DNA of 64,000 bases from Actinomadura logoneensis (GTDB lineage Bacteria > Actinomycetota > Actinomycetes > Streptosporangiales > Streptosporangiaceae), in assembly GCF_003428695.1 (NCBI RefSeq), contig NZ_QURH01000180.1:1-64000 (forward strand). Reading direction: 5' to 3'. The position numbers were made by a program, and so were the translations under genes. This document shows, in pieces, positions 31,249 to 40,529 of this stretch. Position 1 is the first letter of the stretch. Every line of letters starts with the position of its first letter. Under the pieces are notes generated by a model. That model made no database searches and was not told the DNA's origin. It saw nothing but the letters and a program-made list of their open reading frames with translations.

Positions 31249-33009
31249 ATGAACGAGCACAGCACCCTTGTCGAACTCATGTGCGCCAGAGCGGCCGAGC
31301 ACGGCGACCGGACGGCTCTGGTCTTCAGCGCGGATCCCTTCCGTCCGGAGCGGGACGAGATCCTCACCTACCAGGGGCTCGACCAGGCCGCCCGGCGGGT
31401 GGCCGCGCTGCTCCAGGCCCGGTTCGCCGCCGGCGCCCGCGTCCTGGTGCTCCACCCCACCGGGCCGGCGTTCGCGGAGAGCTTCCTCGGCTGCGTTTAT
31501 GCGGGCATGGTGCCCGTGGCCGCTCCGACGCCCCATGACAACCGCCGCCTGACGGACCGGGTGGCGGCGATCGCGCGGGACGCGGACGCGGTCGCGGCCC
31601 TGGTCGATGCCTCTGACCTGGAGACGCTCACGGCCTGGGCCAAGGAGCGAGACCTCCCCGAGATCACCCTTCTTGCCCCCGCCTCCGAGGTGCTCCCGCC
31701 GGCCGACGCCTGGAAGCGGCCGCCGGCCGACCCTGGCGCCCTGGTCTTCCTCCAGTACACCTCCGGGTCGACCAGCGACCCCAAGGGCGTCATGGTCGAC
31801 CACGCCAACCTCCTGGCCAACGCGCGGCTGCTCTCGTTGGTGCTCGACGTCGACTCCACGACCGTCACCGGCGGCTGGCTGCCGATGTACCACGACTTCG
31901 GACTGATCGGGCTGCTGCTGAGCCCGCTGATCATGGGCGCGCACACCGTCCTGATGCCGACGATGGCCTTCCTCAAACGCCCCCACGCCTGGCTGACCCT
32001 CATCGACCGGTACGACATCGACTTCTCGCCCGCGCCCAACTTCGCCTTCGAGTTCGTCACCCGGCGCGTCACCGACGCGGAGATCGCCGAACTCGACCTG
32101 TCCCGCTGGCGGCTCGCGGTGAACGGTGCGGAGCCGGTCCGCGCCGCGACACTGGAGGAGTTCGCCCGGCGGTTCGCGCCGGCCGGTCTGCCTCCGACGG
32201 CCCCGACACCCGGGTACGGCATGGCCGAGACGACGCTGGTGGTGTGCGGCAACCGGTCCGGCCATCCGCCCGTGGTCACCTCGGTGGACCGGGCCGCGTA
32301 CGAACGGGGCGAGCTGGTGCCCGCGGCCGACGGCGCGAAGGCGCACCGGCTGGTGAGCTGCGGCCCCGCCGAGGTGATCGACATCCTCGTGGTCGAACCC
32401 CTGTCCCGCCGCCCCCTGCCCGACGGCCGGGTAGGGGAGATCTGGGTGCGCGGCCCGAACATCGCGCGGGGCTACTGGAACCGTCCCGAGGAGACCGCCC
32501 GGGTCTTCGCCGCCGCCACGGCGGACGGCGACTCCGGCTACCTGCGCACCGGCGACCTCGGGGTCCTGTGGAAGGGCGAACTCTACGTCACGGGTCGCCT
32601 CAAGGAGGTCATCATCGTCCGGGGCGGAAATCTCTACCCCCAGGACCTGGAGGCGGTGACCCACACCGCGCACCCCTCCCTGGAGCGCGGTGTCGGCGCC
32701 GCCTTCGCCGTTTCGGCCCCCGACGAGGGAGTGGTGATCGTCCGGGAGTGCCGCGAGCGGGATCCCGGTGGTCTTGCCGATGTCGCAGGGGCCGTCCGCG
32801 ACCGGTTGAGCCGCGAGTACGGAGTCAACGCCCACGGTGTCGTCCTCGTGCGCCCGGGCGGGGTGGCCCGGACCACGAGCGGGAAGATCCAGCGCCGCCT
32901 CGTCCGCCGCCAGTTCCTGACGGGCGGGTTGGACTGCGTCTACGCGGACCTCAGCCCGGCCCTTCGCGCCGCTCTCCCCGCCGCGAGGACCGGGGAGACG
33001 GCACGGTGA
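31249..33009 (+). CDS. Fatty acyl-AMP ligase (FAAL)
   Basis: The 586-aa adenylating enzyme has the P-loop YTSGSTSDPKGVMVDHANL (from residue 170), LPMYHDFGLIGLL, PGYGMAETTLVV and YLRTGDLG, then RLKEVIIVRGGNLYPQDLE. The MYHDFGLIG wording and the mode of the C-terminal domain are those of FAALs, which activate fatty acids and pass them to an ACP, not to CoA. It begins the operon whose third and ninth genes are ACPs. ATG 31249 follows GGAGGCTGGCGGCGC. The acyl chain length cannot be read from the sequence. Confidence 0.92.
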   Translation: MNEHSTLVELMCARAAEHGDRTALVFSADPFRPERDEILTYQGLDQAARRVAALLQARFAAGARVLVLHPTGPAFAESFLGCVYAGMVPVAAPTPHDNRRLTDRVAAIARDADAVAALVDASDLETLTAWAKERDLPEITLLAPASEVLPPADAWKRPPADPGALVFLQYTSGSTSDPKGVMVDHANLLANARLLSLVLDVDSTTVTGGWLPMYHDFGLIGLLLSPLIMGAHTVLMPTMAFLKRPHAWLTLIDRYDIDFSPAPNFAFEFVTRRVTDAEIAELDLSRWRLAVNGAEPVRAATLEEFARRFAPAGLPPTAPTPGYGMAETTLVVCGNRSGHPPVVTSVDRAAYERGELVPAADGAKAHRLVSCGPAEVIDILVVEPLSRRPLPDGRVGEIWVRGPNIARGYWNRPEETARVFAAATADGDSGYLRTGDLGVLWKGELYVTGRLKEVIIVRGGNLYPQDLEAVTHTAHPSLERGVGAAFAVSAPDEGVVIVRECRERDPGGLADVAGAVRDRLSREYGVNAHGVVLVRPGGVARTTSGKIQRRLVRRQFLTGGLDCVYADLSPALRAALPAARTGETAR

Positions 33010-34823
33010 CGTCCTCCGCTCGGACCTCGGCGTCCGCCCTCTCCCCGGCGTCCGTCCCGTCCACGGGACCGGCGAGGCCCGATGCCTCCGGCGCGGGCGT
33101 GGTGACGGCCACGGCCTCGAAACCCGTTCTCAGCGGTGGCACGGTCGATCTGGAGGCATTCGAGCAGGCGCTCGGTGACCCCTTCGATCCGAGCGCGCCG
33201 CTGTCGTTCGCCCGCAGCGCCGAGTCGGACCGGCGGGAGCAGTTCCCCGCCGACATGTGCCGGCTGCTCGATCGGCTGGGAATGCCGAGCCTCTACGTTC
33301 CGGTCGAGCACGGCGGCGCGCTCGCACGGTACGACGAGTTGACGGCGGCCGTCCGGTCGGTCGCACGCCGCGACCTGACCCTGGCGGTCGGACATGCCAA
33401 GACCTTCCTCGGCGGCGTCTGTGTGTGGCTCGCCGGGAGACCCGAGCAGGCTCGCGCGCTCGGCGCGGACATCGTCGCCGGCGTGCCCGTCGCATGGGGG
33501 CTGACCGAGCACGGTCACGGCAGTGACCTGCTCGCGGGCACGATGCAGGCGCGGCGCGACGGGGACGGCTACCGCGTCCGAGGTGAGAAATGGCCGATCA
33601 ACAACGCCACCCGGGGTGACCTGATCTGCCTGCTGGTCCGGACCCGGCCCGAGGGCGGACCACGCGGATTCAGCCTGCTGCTGGTGGACAAGCGGCGACT
33701 TCCCCACGACCGGTACCGGCACTTGCCGAAGGTGCCCACCCACGGCATCCGGGGAGCCGACATCAGCGGCCTGGCGATGGACGACTGTCCCGTTCCGGCC
33801 GGCGCGCTGGTCGGGACGGAGGGCGGAGGGTTGGAGACGGTGCTCAAGGCCCTCCAACTCACCCGGACGGTGTGCACGGCGCTCTCGTTGGGGGCGGCCG
33901 ACCAGGCGCTCCGGATCACGGTGGAGCATGCCGCGCGGCGCGGTCTCTACGGCCGCACCATGGTGGACCTGCCGCACGTCCGGCGGGCGCTCGGCCGAGC
34001 CCACGCCGCGTTGTTCACGGCCGAGGTCGTCAGCGTGTTCGCCGCACGCGCCGTGCACACCATGCCGGAGGAGCTGAGCGTGATCTCCGCGGTGGCCAAG
34101 GCGTACGTTCCGTCCCGCGTCGACGAGCTGATCATGACGTGCGAGGAACTGCTGGGAGTCCGGGGGTTCCTCGCCGACTACCACGAGCACGGCGCTTTCC
34201 AGAAACTCCATCGCGACCACCGGGTGGTCGGCGTCTTCGACGGCAGCACCTTCGTCAACCGGCACTCCCTGATCAGCCAGTTCACGCTGCTCGCGCGGGG
34301 CCACGCACGCATCACGGCGAACCCGGCCGGGGTGGAGGGGGCCGCCGACCTCACGGCTGCACTACCCACCCCGCGGATGCACCGGTTGAGCCTGACGGCG
34401 CGCGGCGGTTGCGGCCTCACCCAGGGCCTGGCCGGTGCCGCTGCCGACCTGCGCGGCCTGACGGCCGACGGGCGGGCACCCGCACGACTCGCTGATCTCG
34501 CCGACGAATTGAACGGCCACTGTGAGCGCCTTCATGAGGAACTGGCCCTGTGTCCGCCCTCGTCCCAGTTCGCCCCGCCGGAGGCGTTCACGCTCGCCCG
34601 CCGGTTCGAGCTGTGCTTCGCCGGCGCCGCTGCGCTCCGGGTCTGGCTGCACAACGCCGCGGCCGGTCATGACGGGCTCTGGCTGGAGGCGTGCCTCGTC
34701 CACGTCCTGCAGTCCCTGCGTCCTGCCCGGACGGCGGCCGACGAGGCGGTCTTCGACCGGCTCTTCGACGCGTTGCGAACCGGTGCCCCCGTCGCACCGC
34801 CCACCACGGGAGGAGGACTGTGA
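33006..34823 (+). CDS. Acyl-CoA/acyl-ACP dehydrogenase homologue, large type
   Basis: The 605-aa product has ACAD core motifs: WGLTEHGHGSDLLAGTMQA (FAD-adjacent), EKWPINNATRGDLICLL and TRTVCTALSLGAADQAL. The catalytic base region, YEGT in medium-chain ACADs, reads VFDGSTFVN with Asp412, so an acidic base is conserved. A C-terminal extension (about residues 430-605) is predicted helical. The GTG start overlaps the FAAL stop by 4 nt. The next gene is a paralogue without the acidic base, suggesting a heteromeric enzyme. Probable role: alpha,beta-dehydrogenation of the FAAL-loaded acyl-ACP. Confidence 0.88.
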   Translation: MTSSARTSASALSPASVPSTGPARPDASGAGVVTATASKPVLSGGTVDLEAFEQALGDPFDPSAPLSFARSAESDRREQFPADMCRLLDRLGMPSLYVPVEHGGALARYDELTAAVRSVARRDLTLAVGHAKTFLGGVCVWLAGRPEQARALGADIVAGVPVAWGLTEHGHGSDLLAGTMQARRDGDGYRVRGEKWPINNATRGDLICLLVRTRPEGGPRGFSLLLVDKRRLPHDRYRHLPKVPTHGIRGADISGLAMDDCPVPAGALVGTEGGGLETVLKALQLTRTVCTALSLGAADQALRITVEHAARRGLYGRTMVDLPHVRRALGRAHAALFTAEVVSVFAARAVHTMPEELSVISAVAKAYVPSRVDELIMTCEELLGVRGFLADYHEHGAFQKLHRDHRVVGVFDGSTFVNRHSLISQFTLLARGHARITANPAGVEGAADLTAALPTPRMHRLSLTARGGCGLTQGLAGAAADLRGLTADGRAPARLADLADELNGHCERLHEELALCPPSSQFAPPEAFTLARRFELCFAGAAALRVWLHNAAAGHDGLWLEACLVHVLQSLRPARTAADEAVFDRLFDALRTGAPVAPPTTGGGL

Positions 34824-36496
34824 CCGCCACGGAGCTGGCACGCCGCCTCGGCGACCCGTGGGACACCGCCAATCCCGCCGGGCACACCGCTGTGCTGGCC
34901 GCCGACGAGCGAGGGGAGCCGTTCGGCGCCGGGGAGCAGATCCTTGACGCCATCGGGCTGAACGCCGAGTTCGTCCCGGCCGACCTCGGCGGAAGGCTGG
35001 CCCGCCTTGACGATCTGATCCGAGTGATGCGGCAGGTGTTCCGCCGTGACCCCGCGCTCGGTCTGGGGTACGGGGCGAGCAGCCTGATCGCCGCCGTGAA
35101 CGTCTGGACCGCCGGGGACGGACGCCAGCGGCGCCGTGCCGCCGACCTGCTGCTCGGAGGCGGCCGGATCGCGGCGGGCTACCACGAGCTCGCCCATGGC
35201 AACGACTTCGCCGGAAGCGCCTTGTCCGCGTACGCCGGTCCGGATGGACGGCGCCGCCTCGACGGGCGCAAGGAAGTGATCGCCAATGCCGCGCGCGCCG
35301 AGGCCCTGGTGCTCTTCGCGCGCACGTCCGCCTCGCCCGGAAGCCGCAGTCACTCGCAGCTCCTGGTGGAGCGGGCCGACCTGCCCGCGGCCGGGTGTCG
35401 CGACCTCCCGCGCTTCCTCACGTCGGGGATGCGCGGGGTGCTCCTCGGCGGCCTGGCCTTCCGGGACTGCCCCGTCCCGGCCGATGCCGTCCTCGGCGAG
35501 CCGGGCCGCGGGATCGAGACGGCCCTGCGGTCGTTCCAGATCACCCGTACCGCGCTGCCCGCGATGGCCGTCGGCGTCCTCGAGGCCGGTCTGGACGCCA
35601 CCGCCCGTTTCACCGACGCGCGCGTGCTGTACGGGCGGCCTCTGGGCGACATGCCGCTCATCCGTTCCGTCCTCGCCGACGCGTACGCCGACCTGCTGAT
35701 CTGCGACTGCCTGGGACTGGTGGCGGCGCGTTCGGCGCACCTCGTCCCCGACCAGATGAGCCTTTACGCCTCTGCGGTCAAGTACTTCGTCGCGACACTG
35801 CTGACCGACGCCATGTACGAGCTGTCCCGGGTGCTGGGCGCGCAGTTCTACATCCGCGACGGTGAGTACGGCATCTTCCAGAAGCTTCTGCGGGACCTTC
35901 CCCCGGCGGGTTTCGGACACGCCGCGCGGGCGGCCTGCCTGGGGACGGTGCTCCCGCAGCTGCCCCGTCTGGCGCGCAGGGCATGGCGGGCGGGTGACGT
36001 CCCGCCCGTCGAGACGTACCGGCTCGGCGGGTCGCTGCCACCACTGTCATTCGACCGGCTCACTGTCACCTCCGGGGGGCGCGACGGCCACAGTGCGGCG
36101 CTCACCCTGGCGCTCGACGCTCCGGACGTGCCCGCCGAGGTGCGTCGGCTCCTGCACATCGTCGCAGTCGAGTTCGACGCCTTGGTCCGCGAGTGCGCCG
36201 CCTTGCCTCCCGGCGACCTGAGCGTGGACGCCCGACCCGAAGCCCTCGACCTGCCGGCGCGGTACGCGGCGGTGCTGGCCGCGACCGCCTGCGTGAACGT
36301 CTGGCTGCACAACAGGGACCGGGGTGGGGAGTTCCTCGCCGATCCGCGGTGGGTCGTGGCTGCGCTGCGCCGCATCGTCATACGGCTGAGGAGGGACCCC
36401 GGGCCCCGGTCCCGCGACCAGGACCGCGTGCTGGCGGCGGAGGCCCTCGCCCGGCACCACCGCAACAGCGGCTTCGGCCTGTCGGACGAACGATGA
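34820..36496 (+). CDS. Acyl-CoA dehydrogenase homologue without the catalytic acid
   Basis: The 558-aa product is collinear with the preceding dehydrogenase. AGYHELAHGNDFAGSALSAY matches its TEHGHGSD segment, and EYGIFQKLLRD matches AFQKLHRD. At the catalytic position the preceding VFDGST aligns with GFGHAAR, so Asp/Glu is replaced by His367. FAD contacts look partly altered as well. Heterotetrameric ACADs with one catalytically incomplete subunit are known in mycobacterial FadE pairs; the same arrangement is inferred here. GTG 34820 overlaps the previous stop by 4 nt (GTGA), with GGAGGA upstream. Confidence 0.85.
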   Translation: MTATELARRLGDPWDTANPAGHTAVLAADERGEPFGAGEQILDAIGLNAEFVPADLGGRLARLDDLIRVMRQVFRRDPALGLGYGASSLIAAVNVWTAGDGRQRRRAADLLLGGGRIAAGYHELAHGNDFAGSALSAYAGPDGRRRLDGRKEVIANAARAEALVLFARTSASPGSRSHSQLLVERADLPAAGCRDLPRFLTSGMRGVLLGGLAFRDCPVPADAVLGEPGRGIETALRSFQITRTALPAMAVGVLEAGLDATARFTDARVLYGRPLGDMPLIRSVLADAYADLLICDCLGLVAARSAHLVPDQMSLYASAVKYFVATLLTDAMYELSRVLGAQFYIRDGEYGIFQKLLRDLPPAGFGHAARAACLGTVLPQLPRLARRAWRAGDVPPVETYRLGGSLPPLSFDRLTVTSGGRDGHSAALTLALDAPDVPAEVRRLLHIVAVEFDALVRECAALPPGDLSVDARPEALDLPARYAAVLAATACVNVWLHNRDRGGEFLADPRWVVAALRRIVIRLRRDPGPRSRDQDRVLAAEALARHHRNSGFGLSDER

Positions 36497-36552
36497 CCGC
36501 CGCGTCAGTGGCGCCTCCGGGCGGCTCCGCCCGTCACGACAAGGAGAGTGTG

Positions 36553-36840
36553 ATGAACGGTTCGGAATCTGATCCGCTGGAGCCGGGACTGGGGCATTGG
36601 TTGCGCGAGCGCGTCGCCCACTACGCGCAGCGCGAGCCCGCTGAGATCGACCCGTCGGCCAATCTGACCAGCTACGGCCTTGACTCCGTCTACGCGCTGA
36701 GCCTCTGCGGCGATATCGAGGACCGTCTCGGACTCGTCCTCGAGCCCACCGTGGCGTGGGACCATCCGACGATCGAGGCTCTGGCCGCGCACGTCGAGGG
36801 CATGCTGACCGACGCCCGCCGACCGCAGGACGCCGGATGA
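36553..36840 (+). CDS. Acyl carrier protein 1
   Basis: The 95-aa product has the phosphopantetheine attachment Ser45 in the classic YGLDSVYALSL motif, followed by a four-helix ACP pattern ending in WDHPTIEALAAHV. ATG 36553 is preceded by AAGGAGAGTGTG; an ATG at 36493 overlapping the dehydrogenase stop is in frame but would add a Gly/Pro-rich leader. It is probably loaded by the FAAL and acted on by the dehydrogenases and the KAS III that follows (overlap ATGA). Activation is expected from the Sfp-type transferase at 44960. Confidence 0.92.
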   Translation: MNGSESDPLEPGLGHWLRERVAHYAQREPAEIDPSANLTSYGLDSVYALSLCGDIEDRLGLVLEPTVAWDHPTIEALAAHVEGMLTDARRPQDAG

Positions 36841-37769
36841 CGTCCCTGGAGGACGTGGCAGCGTACCTGCCGTCCGAACGGGTCCCCGTGAGCGACATGA
36901 CCGAGGAGCTGGGGCTCGGCCCCGACGAGGCGAAGGTCTTCCAGCGGTTCTACGGGCTGTCGGAAGTCCGCCGGGAACCCGGGGGCACCCTCACCGATCT
37001 GCTGCTGGCGGCCGCCGGGAAACTCACCACCCTGCGCGGACGGGAGCACCATGTCCGGTACGTGGTGCAGGCACGGACCATGCCGGTCGTCGTCCCGCAC
37101 CCCGTCAACCCCGTCCACGAGGTGCGGGACGCGCTCGGACTGCGCCACGCGCAGGCGTTCGCGCTGACCCACCACGCGTGCGCGTCCGGGCTCCTCGCGG
37201 TCGATCTGTGCGGCAAGCTGCTGGGCGCTGACGGCCACCCGGACGGCCTGGCCCTGGTCCTCACCGGAGAGAAGACGTTCACGCGTGCCGCGCGGACGGT
37301 CCCGGGCACCGCCATCAACGGCGAGGGGGCCGCCGCCGTCCTGGTGGGGATCCGCGGCGATCGGGACCGGATGCTCGGATACGCCACACGAACGATCGGC
37401 CGCTTCTACGAGTGCCTGTCGCTCGCCGACGCGCTGTTCACCGAGTTCCGGCAGATCTACGCCGACTCGCTGGCCGAGGTGATGCTGGCCGCCGTCGAGG
37501 CGGCGGGGCTGGCTCTCGACGACATCGCCCTGGTGCTCCCGCACAACGTCAACCGGGTGTCCTGGGTCCGGCTGGCCAAGGGCCTCGGGCTTCCGCTCGA
37601 CCGGGTGTTCCTGGACAACATCCCGGTCACCGGTCACTGCTTCTGCGCCGATCCCTTCATCAACTACCAGACGGCCGTGGAACTGGGCCGGCTCCACTCC
37701 GGAGACCGCTACCTGCTGGCCACGGTCGGGCTCGGGGCGACCTTCTCGGCGATGGTCTTCGAGCACTGA
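36837..37769 (+). CDS. 3-Oxoacyl-ACP synthase III (KAS III)-like enzyme
   Basis: The 310-aa thiolase-fold protein has nucleophile Cys115 in THHACASGLLAV and His236 in VLPHNVNRVSW (HxxN). The third active-site residue, normally Asn, is His267 in VTGHCFCADP. A Cys-His-His set occurs in some KAS III-like acyltransferases and C-acylating enzymes of secondary metabolism, so it may condense or transfer acyl groups without usual decarboxylation (inference). ATG 36837 overlaps the ACP stop by 4 nt. A Cys-less homologue is encoded at 40842 in the same operon. Confidence 0.88.
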   Translation: MTSLEDVAAYLPSERVPVSDMTEELGLGPDEAKVFQRFYGLSEVRREPGGTLTDLLLAAAGKLTTLRGREHHVRYVVQARTMPVVVPHPVNPVHEVRDALGLRHAQAFALTHHACASGLLAVDLCGKLLGADGHPDGLALVLTGEKTFTRAARTVPGTAINGEGAAAVLVGIRGDRDRMLGYATRTIGRFYECLSLADALFTEFRQIYADSLAEVMLAAVEAAGLALDDIALVLPHNVNRVSWVRLAKGLGLPLDRVFLDNIPVTGHCFCADPFINYQTAVELGRLHSGDRYLLATVGLGATFSAMVFEH

Positions 37770-37778
37770 GGAGAGTCA

Positions 37779-39200
37779 GTGGATTTCAACGAGCGGCTGA
37801 AGTCGGCTCTGACCGGCGAAACCACCACGAGTCTGGTCCTCCTCGGCAACTTCGAGGTGGAGGACCGGTGGGCGCGCGGAGAGGTCGGACTGCCGCGCCT
37901 CGCCTTCGGGTCCGACAACGTGATCGTCAACAGGATGGACGAGTTCGCCCTGCTGTTGGCGGCCAAGGGGGACCACGTCCTGCTGAAGGCCGACCCCGAC
38001 GCCGACTTCCTGGCCTACCTGGAAACGCTGGGCTTCGAGATGCCGGCCGTCCTCACGCCTTCCCGCCACGACCCCCGCAAGCTGGTCACCGAGGATGCGC
38101 TCGACGACCCCGGGTTGTGCGCCGAGCTGGGCGAGCTGGGCGCCCGGGGCGCCGTCCTCAGCCCCCACGGGGTGTCGGAACTGGAGGAGCAGCTGGCCGG
38201 AGCGGCCGGCCTCCCGCTCGCCGCGCCCTCCGCCGCCGTCTGCAAGGCCGTCAACAGCAAGATCTACAGTCGGCGACTGGCCGACGCTCTCGGCGTCCGC
38301 CAGGCGCGCGGCTGGACCTGTGACGACGTCGCCGAGATGGAGGAGGCGTTCGGCGCGGCGCGCACCCTGCTGGCCGCCGGGCGGCGCGTCGTCGTCAAGG
38401 ACGCTTTCGGCGTCTCCGGCAAGGGCATCGAACTCGTCGAGGCCGAACCCCGGCTGGACCGGTTGCTTCGCATGATCAGCAGAAACGTGCGGCGGGCGGG
38501 CGGCGACCGGCTCGGTGTCGTCGTGGAGGAGTGGGTCGACAAGCGCGCCGACCTGAACTACCAGTTCACCGTGGGCCGTGGCGGCAGCGTGCACTTCGAC
38601 TTCGTCAAGGAGGCATTGACAGAGTCAGGGGTGCACAAGGGCCACCGTATCCCCGCGCGGCTCGCCGAGCACCAGGTCGCCGAGCTGAAGGACGTCTCCC
38701 ACCGCCTCGGCGAGAAGCTGGCCGCGGACGGCTACTACGGAGTGGTGGGCGTCGACGCGATGGTCGATCCGGACGGCGGTCTCTATCCGGTGGTCGAGAT
38801 CAACGCCCGGAACAACATGTCGACCTACCAGGCCGCCATCCAGGAGGCGTTCCTGGAGGGGTGGGGAGGGAGGACGGCACTGGCCCGGCAGTACCCGCTG
38901 CGGCTCACCCGCCCGCTGCCGTTCGGCCGGTTGCGCGACCTGCTGACCGACCTGCTGTTCACCCACGCCTCCGGAACGGGACTGCTGGTCAACAATCACG
39001 CGACGGTCAACGCGGCGGCGCCGGAGGACGGCGCGGCAGCGGTCGGCGCGTCCTCCACCGCCGGGCCGGGCGAGTCGTTCGCCGGCCGCCTGTACGGCGT
39101 GGTCATCGCGTCCTCGGACGCGCAGCTGACCGCACTGGACGGCGAGATCACCCGCCGGCTGGCGGCTCTCCGAGAAGGGACCTCGTCCGATGCCGCGTGA
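37779..39200 (+). CDS. ATP-grasp ligase, BtrJ-like role proposed
   Basis: The 473-aa ATP-grasp protein has RVVVKDAFGVSGKGIELVEA (nucleotide-binding Lys and glycine loop), VVEEWVDKRADLNYQF and the metal-binding VVEINARNNMSTY. Such ligases activate a carboxylate as acyl phosphate. The order ATP-grasp, PLP decarboxylase, ACP copies BtrJ, BtrK and BtrI of butirosin biosynthesis, in which L-glutamate is loaded on an ACP and decarboxylated. The same role is inferred; the sequence alone does not fix the amino acid. GTG 37779 has GAGGAGAG upstream. The C-terminal about 120 residues are less typical and Ala-rich. Confidence 0.82.
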   Translation: MDFNERLKSALTGETTTSLVLLGNFEVEDRWARGEVGLPRLAFGSDNVIVNRMDEFALLLAAKGDHVLLKADPDADFLAYLETLGFEMPAVLTPSRHDPRKLVTEDALDDPGLCAELGELGARGAVLSPHGVSELEEQLAGAAGLPLAAPSAAVCKAVNSKIYSRRLADALGVRQARGWTCDDVAEMEEAFGAARTLLAAGRRVVVKDAFGVSGKGIELVEAEPRLDRLLRMISRNVRRAGGDRLGVVVEEWVDKRADLNYQFTVGRGGSVHFDFVKEALTESGVHKGHRIPARLAEHQVAELKDVSHRLGEKLAADGYYGVVGVDAMVDPDGGLYPVVEINARNNMSTYQAAIQEAFLEGWGGRTALARQYPLRLTRPLPFGRLRDLLTDLLFTHASGTGLLVNNHATVNAAAPEDGAAAVGASSTAGPGESFAGRLYGVVIASSDAQLTALDGEITRRLAALREGTSSDAA

Positions 39201-40500
39201 GTACCAGGTGCAGGGCGTACCGGTGTCCGACCTCGCCCGCAGATACGGCACACCCTTCTTCGTCTACGACGGGCAGGTCCTGCACGACCGTTTCCACGGT
39301 CTGCGCCGCCGGCTGCACTCGGCGGTCGAGATCTTCTACTCGCTGAAGGCCAACCCCAACGTCTCGGTCTGCGCCCTCCTGCGGTCGTTCGGCGCCCGCG
39401 CGGAGATCTCCTCGCTGGTGGAGCTGCGGACGGCGCGTCGTGCCGGCGTCGCGCCGGAGGACATCATCTTCCTCGGGCCGGGAAAGAGCCGCCAGGAACT
39501 CGCGGCCTGCCTGGACGAGGGCGTCTTCGCGATCGTCTGTGAGTCCTTCCCCGAACTGGCGCTGGTGGACGAGCTGGCCCGCGACCGCGGCGTGCGGGCC
39601 CCGGTCGCGCTGCGGATCAACCCGAGCTTCGCGGTCAAACGGTCCGGGCTGGCGATGGGAGGGAAGCCCCGGCAGTTCGGCATCGACGAAGAGCAGGTGT
39701 TCGCCGAGGCCGGCCTCGCCGGGCGGTTCCCCGGCGTGGAGGTCATCGGCGTGCACGTCTACATGGGCACCCGCATCCTCGAAGAGGACGTGGTGGTGGA
39801 GAACACCACCCGCATTCTGGAACTGGCCGAAAGGGTCGCCGCCCACCTGGCCGTGCCCCTGCGGATGGTCGACGTCGGAGGCGGGCTGGGCGTCGACTAC
39901 TTCTCCGGCGAGACCGGCCTGGATCCTGCCGTGCTGGCCGGGAAGCTCGACCCCGTGATCGCCGGATTCACCGCCCGGCACCCCGGCACACGACTGATCA
40001 TGGAGGTGGGGCGGTACCTCACGGCCGAGTCCGGCACCTACGTGGTCGCCGTCCGCTATGTGAAGACCTCCATGGGCGAGCGGTTCGCGGTCGCCGACGG
40101 CGGCACCAACCACCACATGGCCGCCGTGGGCATCGGCTCCTTCGTGAAGCGCAACTTCCCGATGGCGGTGCTCAACCGGCTCGACGAGCCCGCCACCGAG
40201 GACTGGAACATAACCGGACCGCTGTGCACGCCCAACGACACCCTCGGTAAGAAAGTGCCGCTCCCGCCAGTGCGCGCCGGTGACCTGATCGGCGTACTGC
40301 GGTCCGGGGCGTACGGCCCCACCGCCTCACCCGTCCTCTTCCTCAGCCACGGCTATCCCGCCGAGGTGCTCGTCCACGAGGGCAGGCCGCATCTGATCCG
40401 CGAACGAGACCTCCCCGAAGACCTCATGGCCCGGCAGCGCCTCTACGACCCGGCCGAGCCGGACCCCGCGGCGCGGAACGCGACCGACATCGTCCCGTGA
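39190..40500 (+). CDS. PLP-dependent decarboxylase (DAP/ornithine decarboxylase fold), BtrK-like role proposed
   Basis: The 436-aa fold-type III enzyme has the PLP lysine K53 in FYSLKANPN, a DVGGGLGVDY loop, IMEVGRYLTAESGTYV, the interface Cys in GPLCTPNDTLGKKV and GAYGPTASPVLF near the end. LysA members decarboxylate D-stereocentres; relatives in BGCs (BtrK, VinO) decarboxylate ACP-bound amino acids. Flanked by an ATP-grasp ligase (11-nt overlap) and an ACP, decarboxylation of an aminoacyl-ACP is the likely job, giving an omega-amino acyl group such as 4-aminobutyryl-ACP (inference). Confidence 0.9.
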   Translation: MPREYQVQGVPVSDLARRYGTPFFVYDGQVLHDRFHGLRRRLHSAVEIFYSLKANPNVSVCALLRSFGARAEISSLVELRTARRAGVAPEDIIFLGPGKSRQELAACLDEGVFAIVCESFPELALVDELARDRGVRAPVALRINPSFAVKRSGLAMGGKPRQFGIDEEQVFAEAGLAGRFPGVEVIGVHVYMGTRILEEDVVVENTTRILELAERVAAHLAVPLRMVDVGGGLGVDYFSGETGLDPAVLAGKLDPVIAGFTARHPGTRLIMEVGRYLTAESGTYVVAVRYVKTSMGERFAVADGGTNHHMAAVGIGSFVKRNFPMAVLNRLDEPATEDWNITGPLCTPNDTLGKKVPLPPVRAGDLIGVLRSGAYGPTASPVLFLSHGYPAEVLVHEGRPHLIRERDLPEDLMARQRLYDPAEPDPAARNATDIVP

Positions 40501-40529
40501 AGCCCCTGCACACGAAAGGTGACCTTCTG

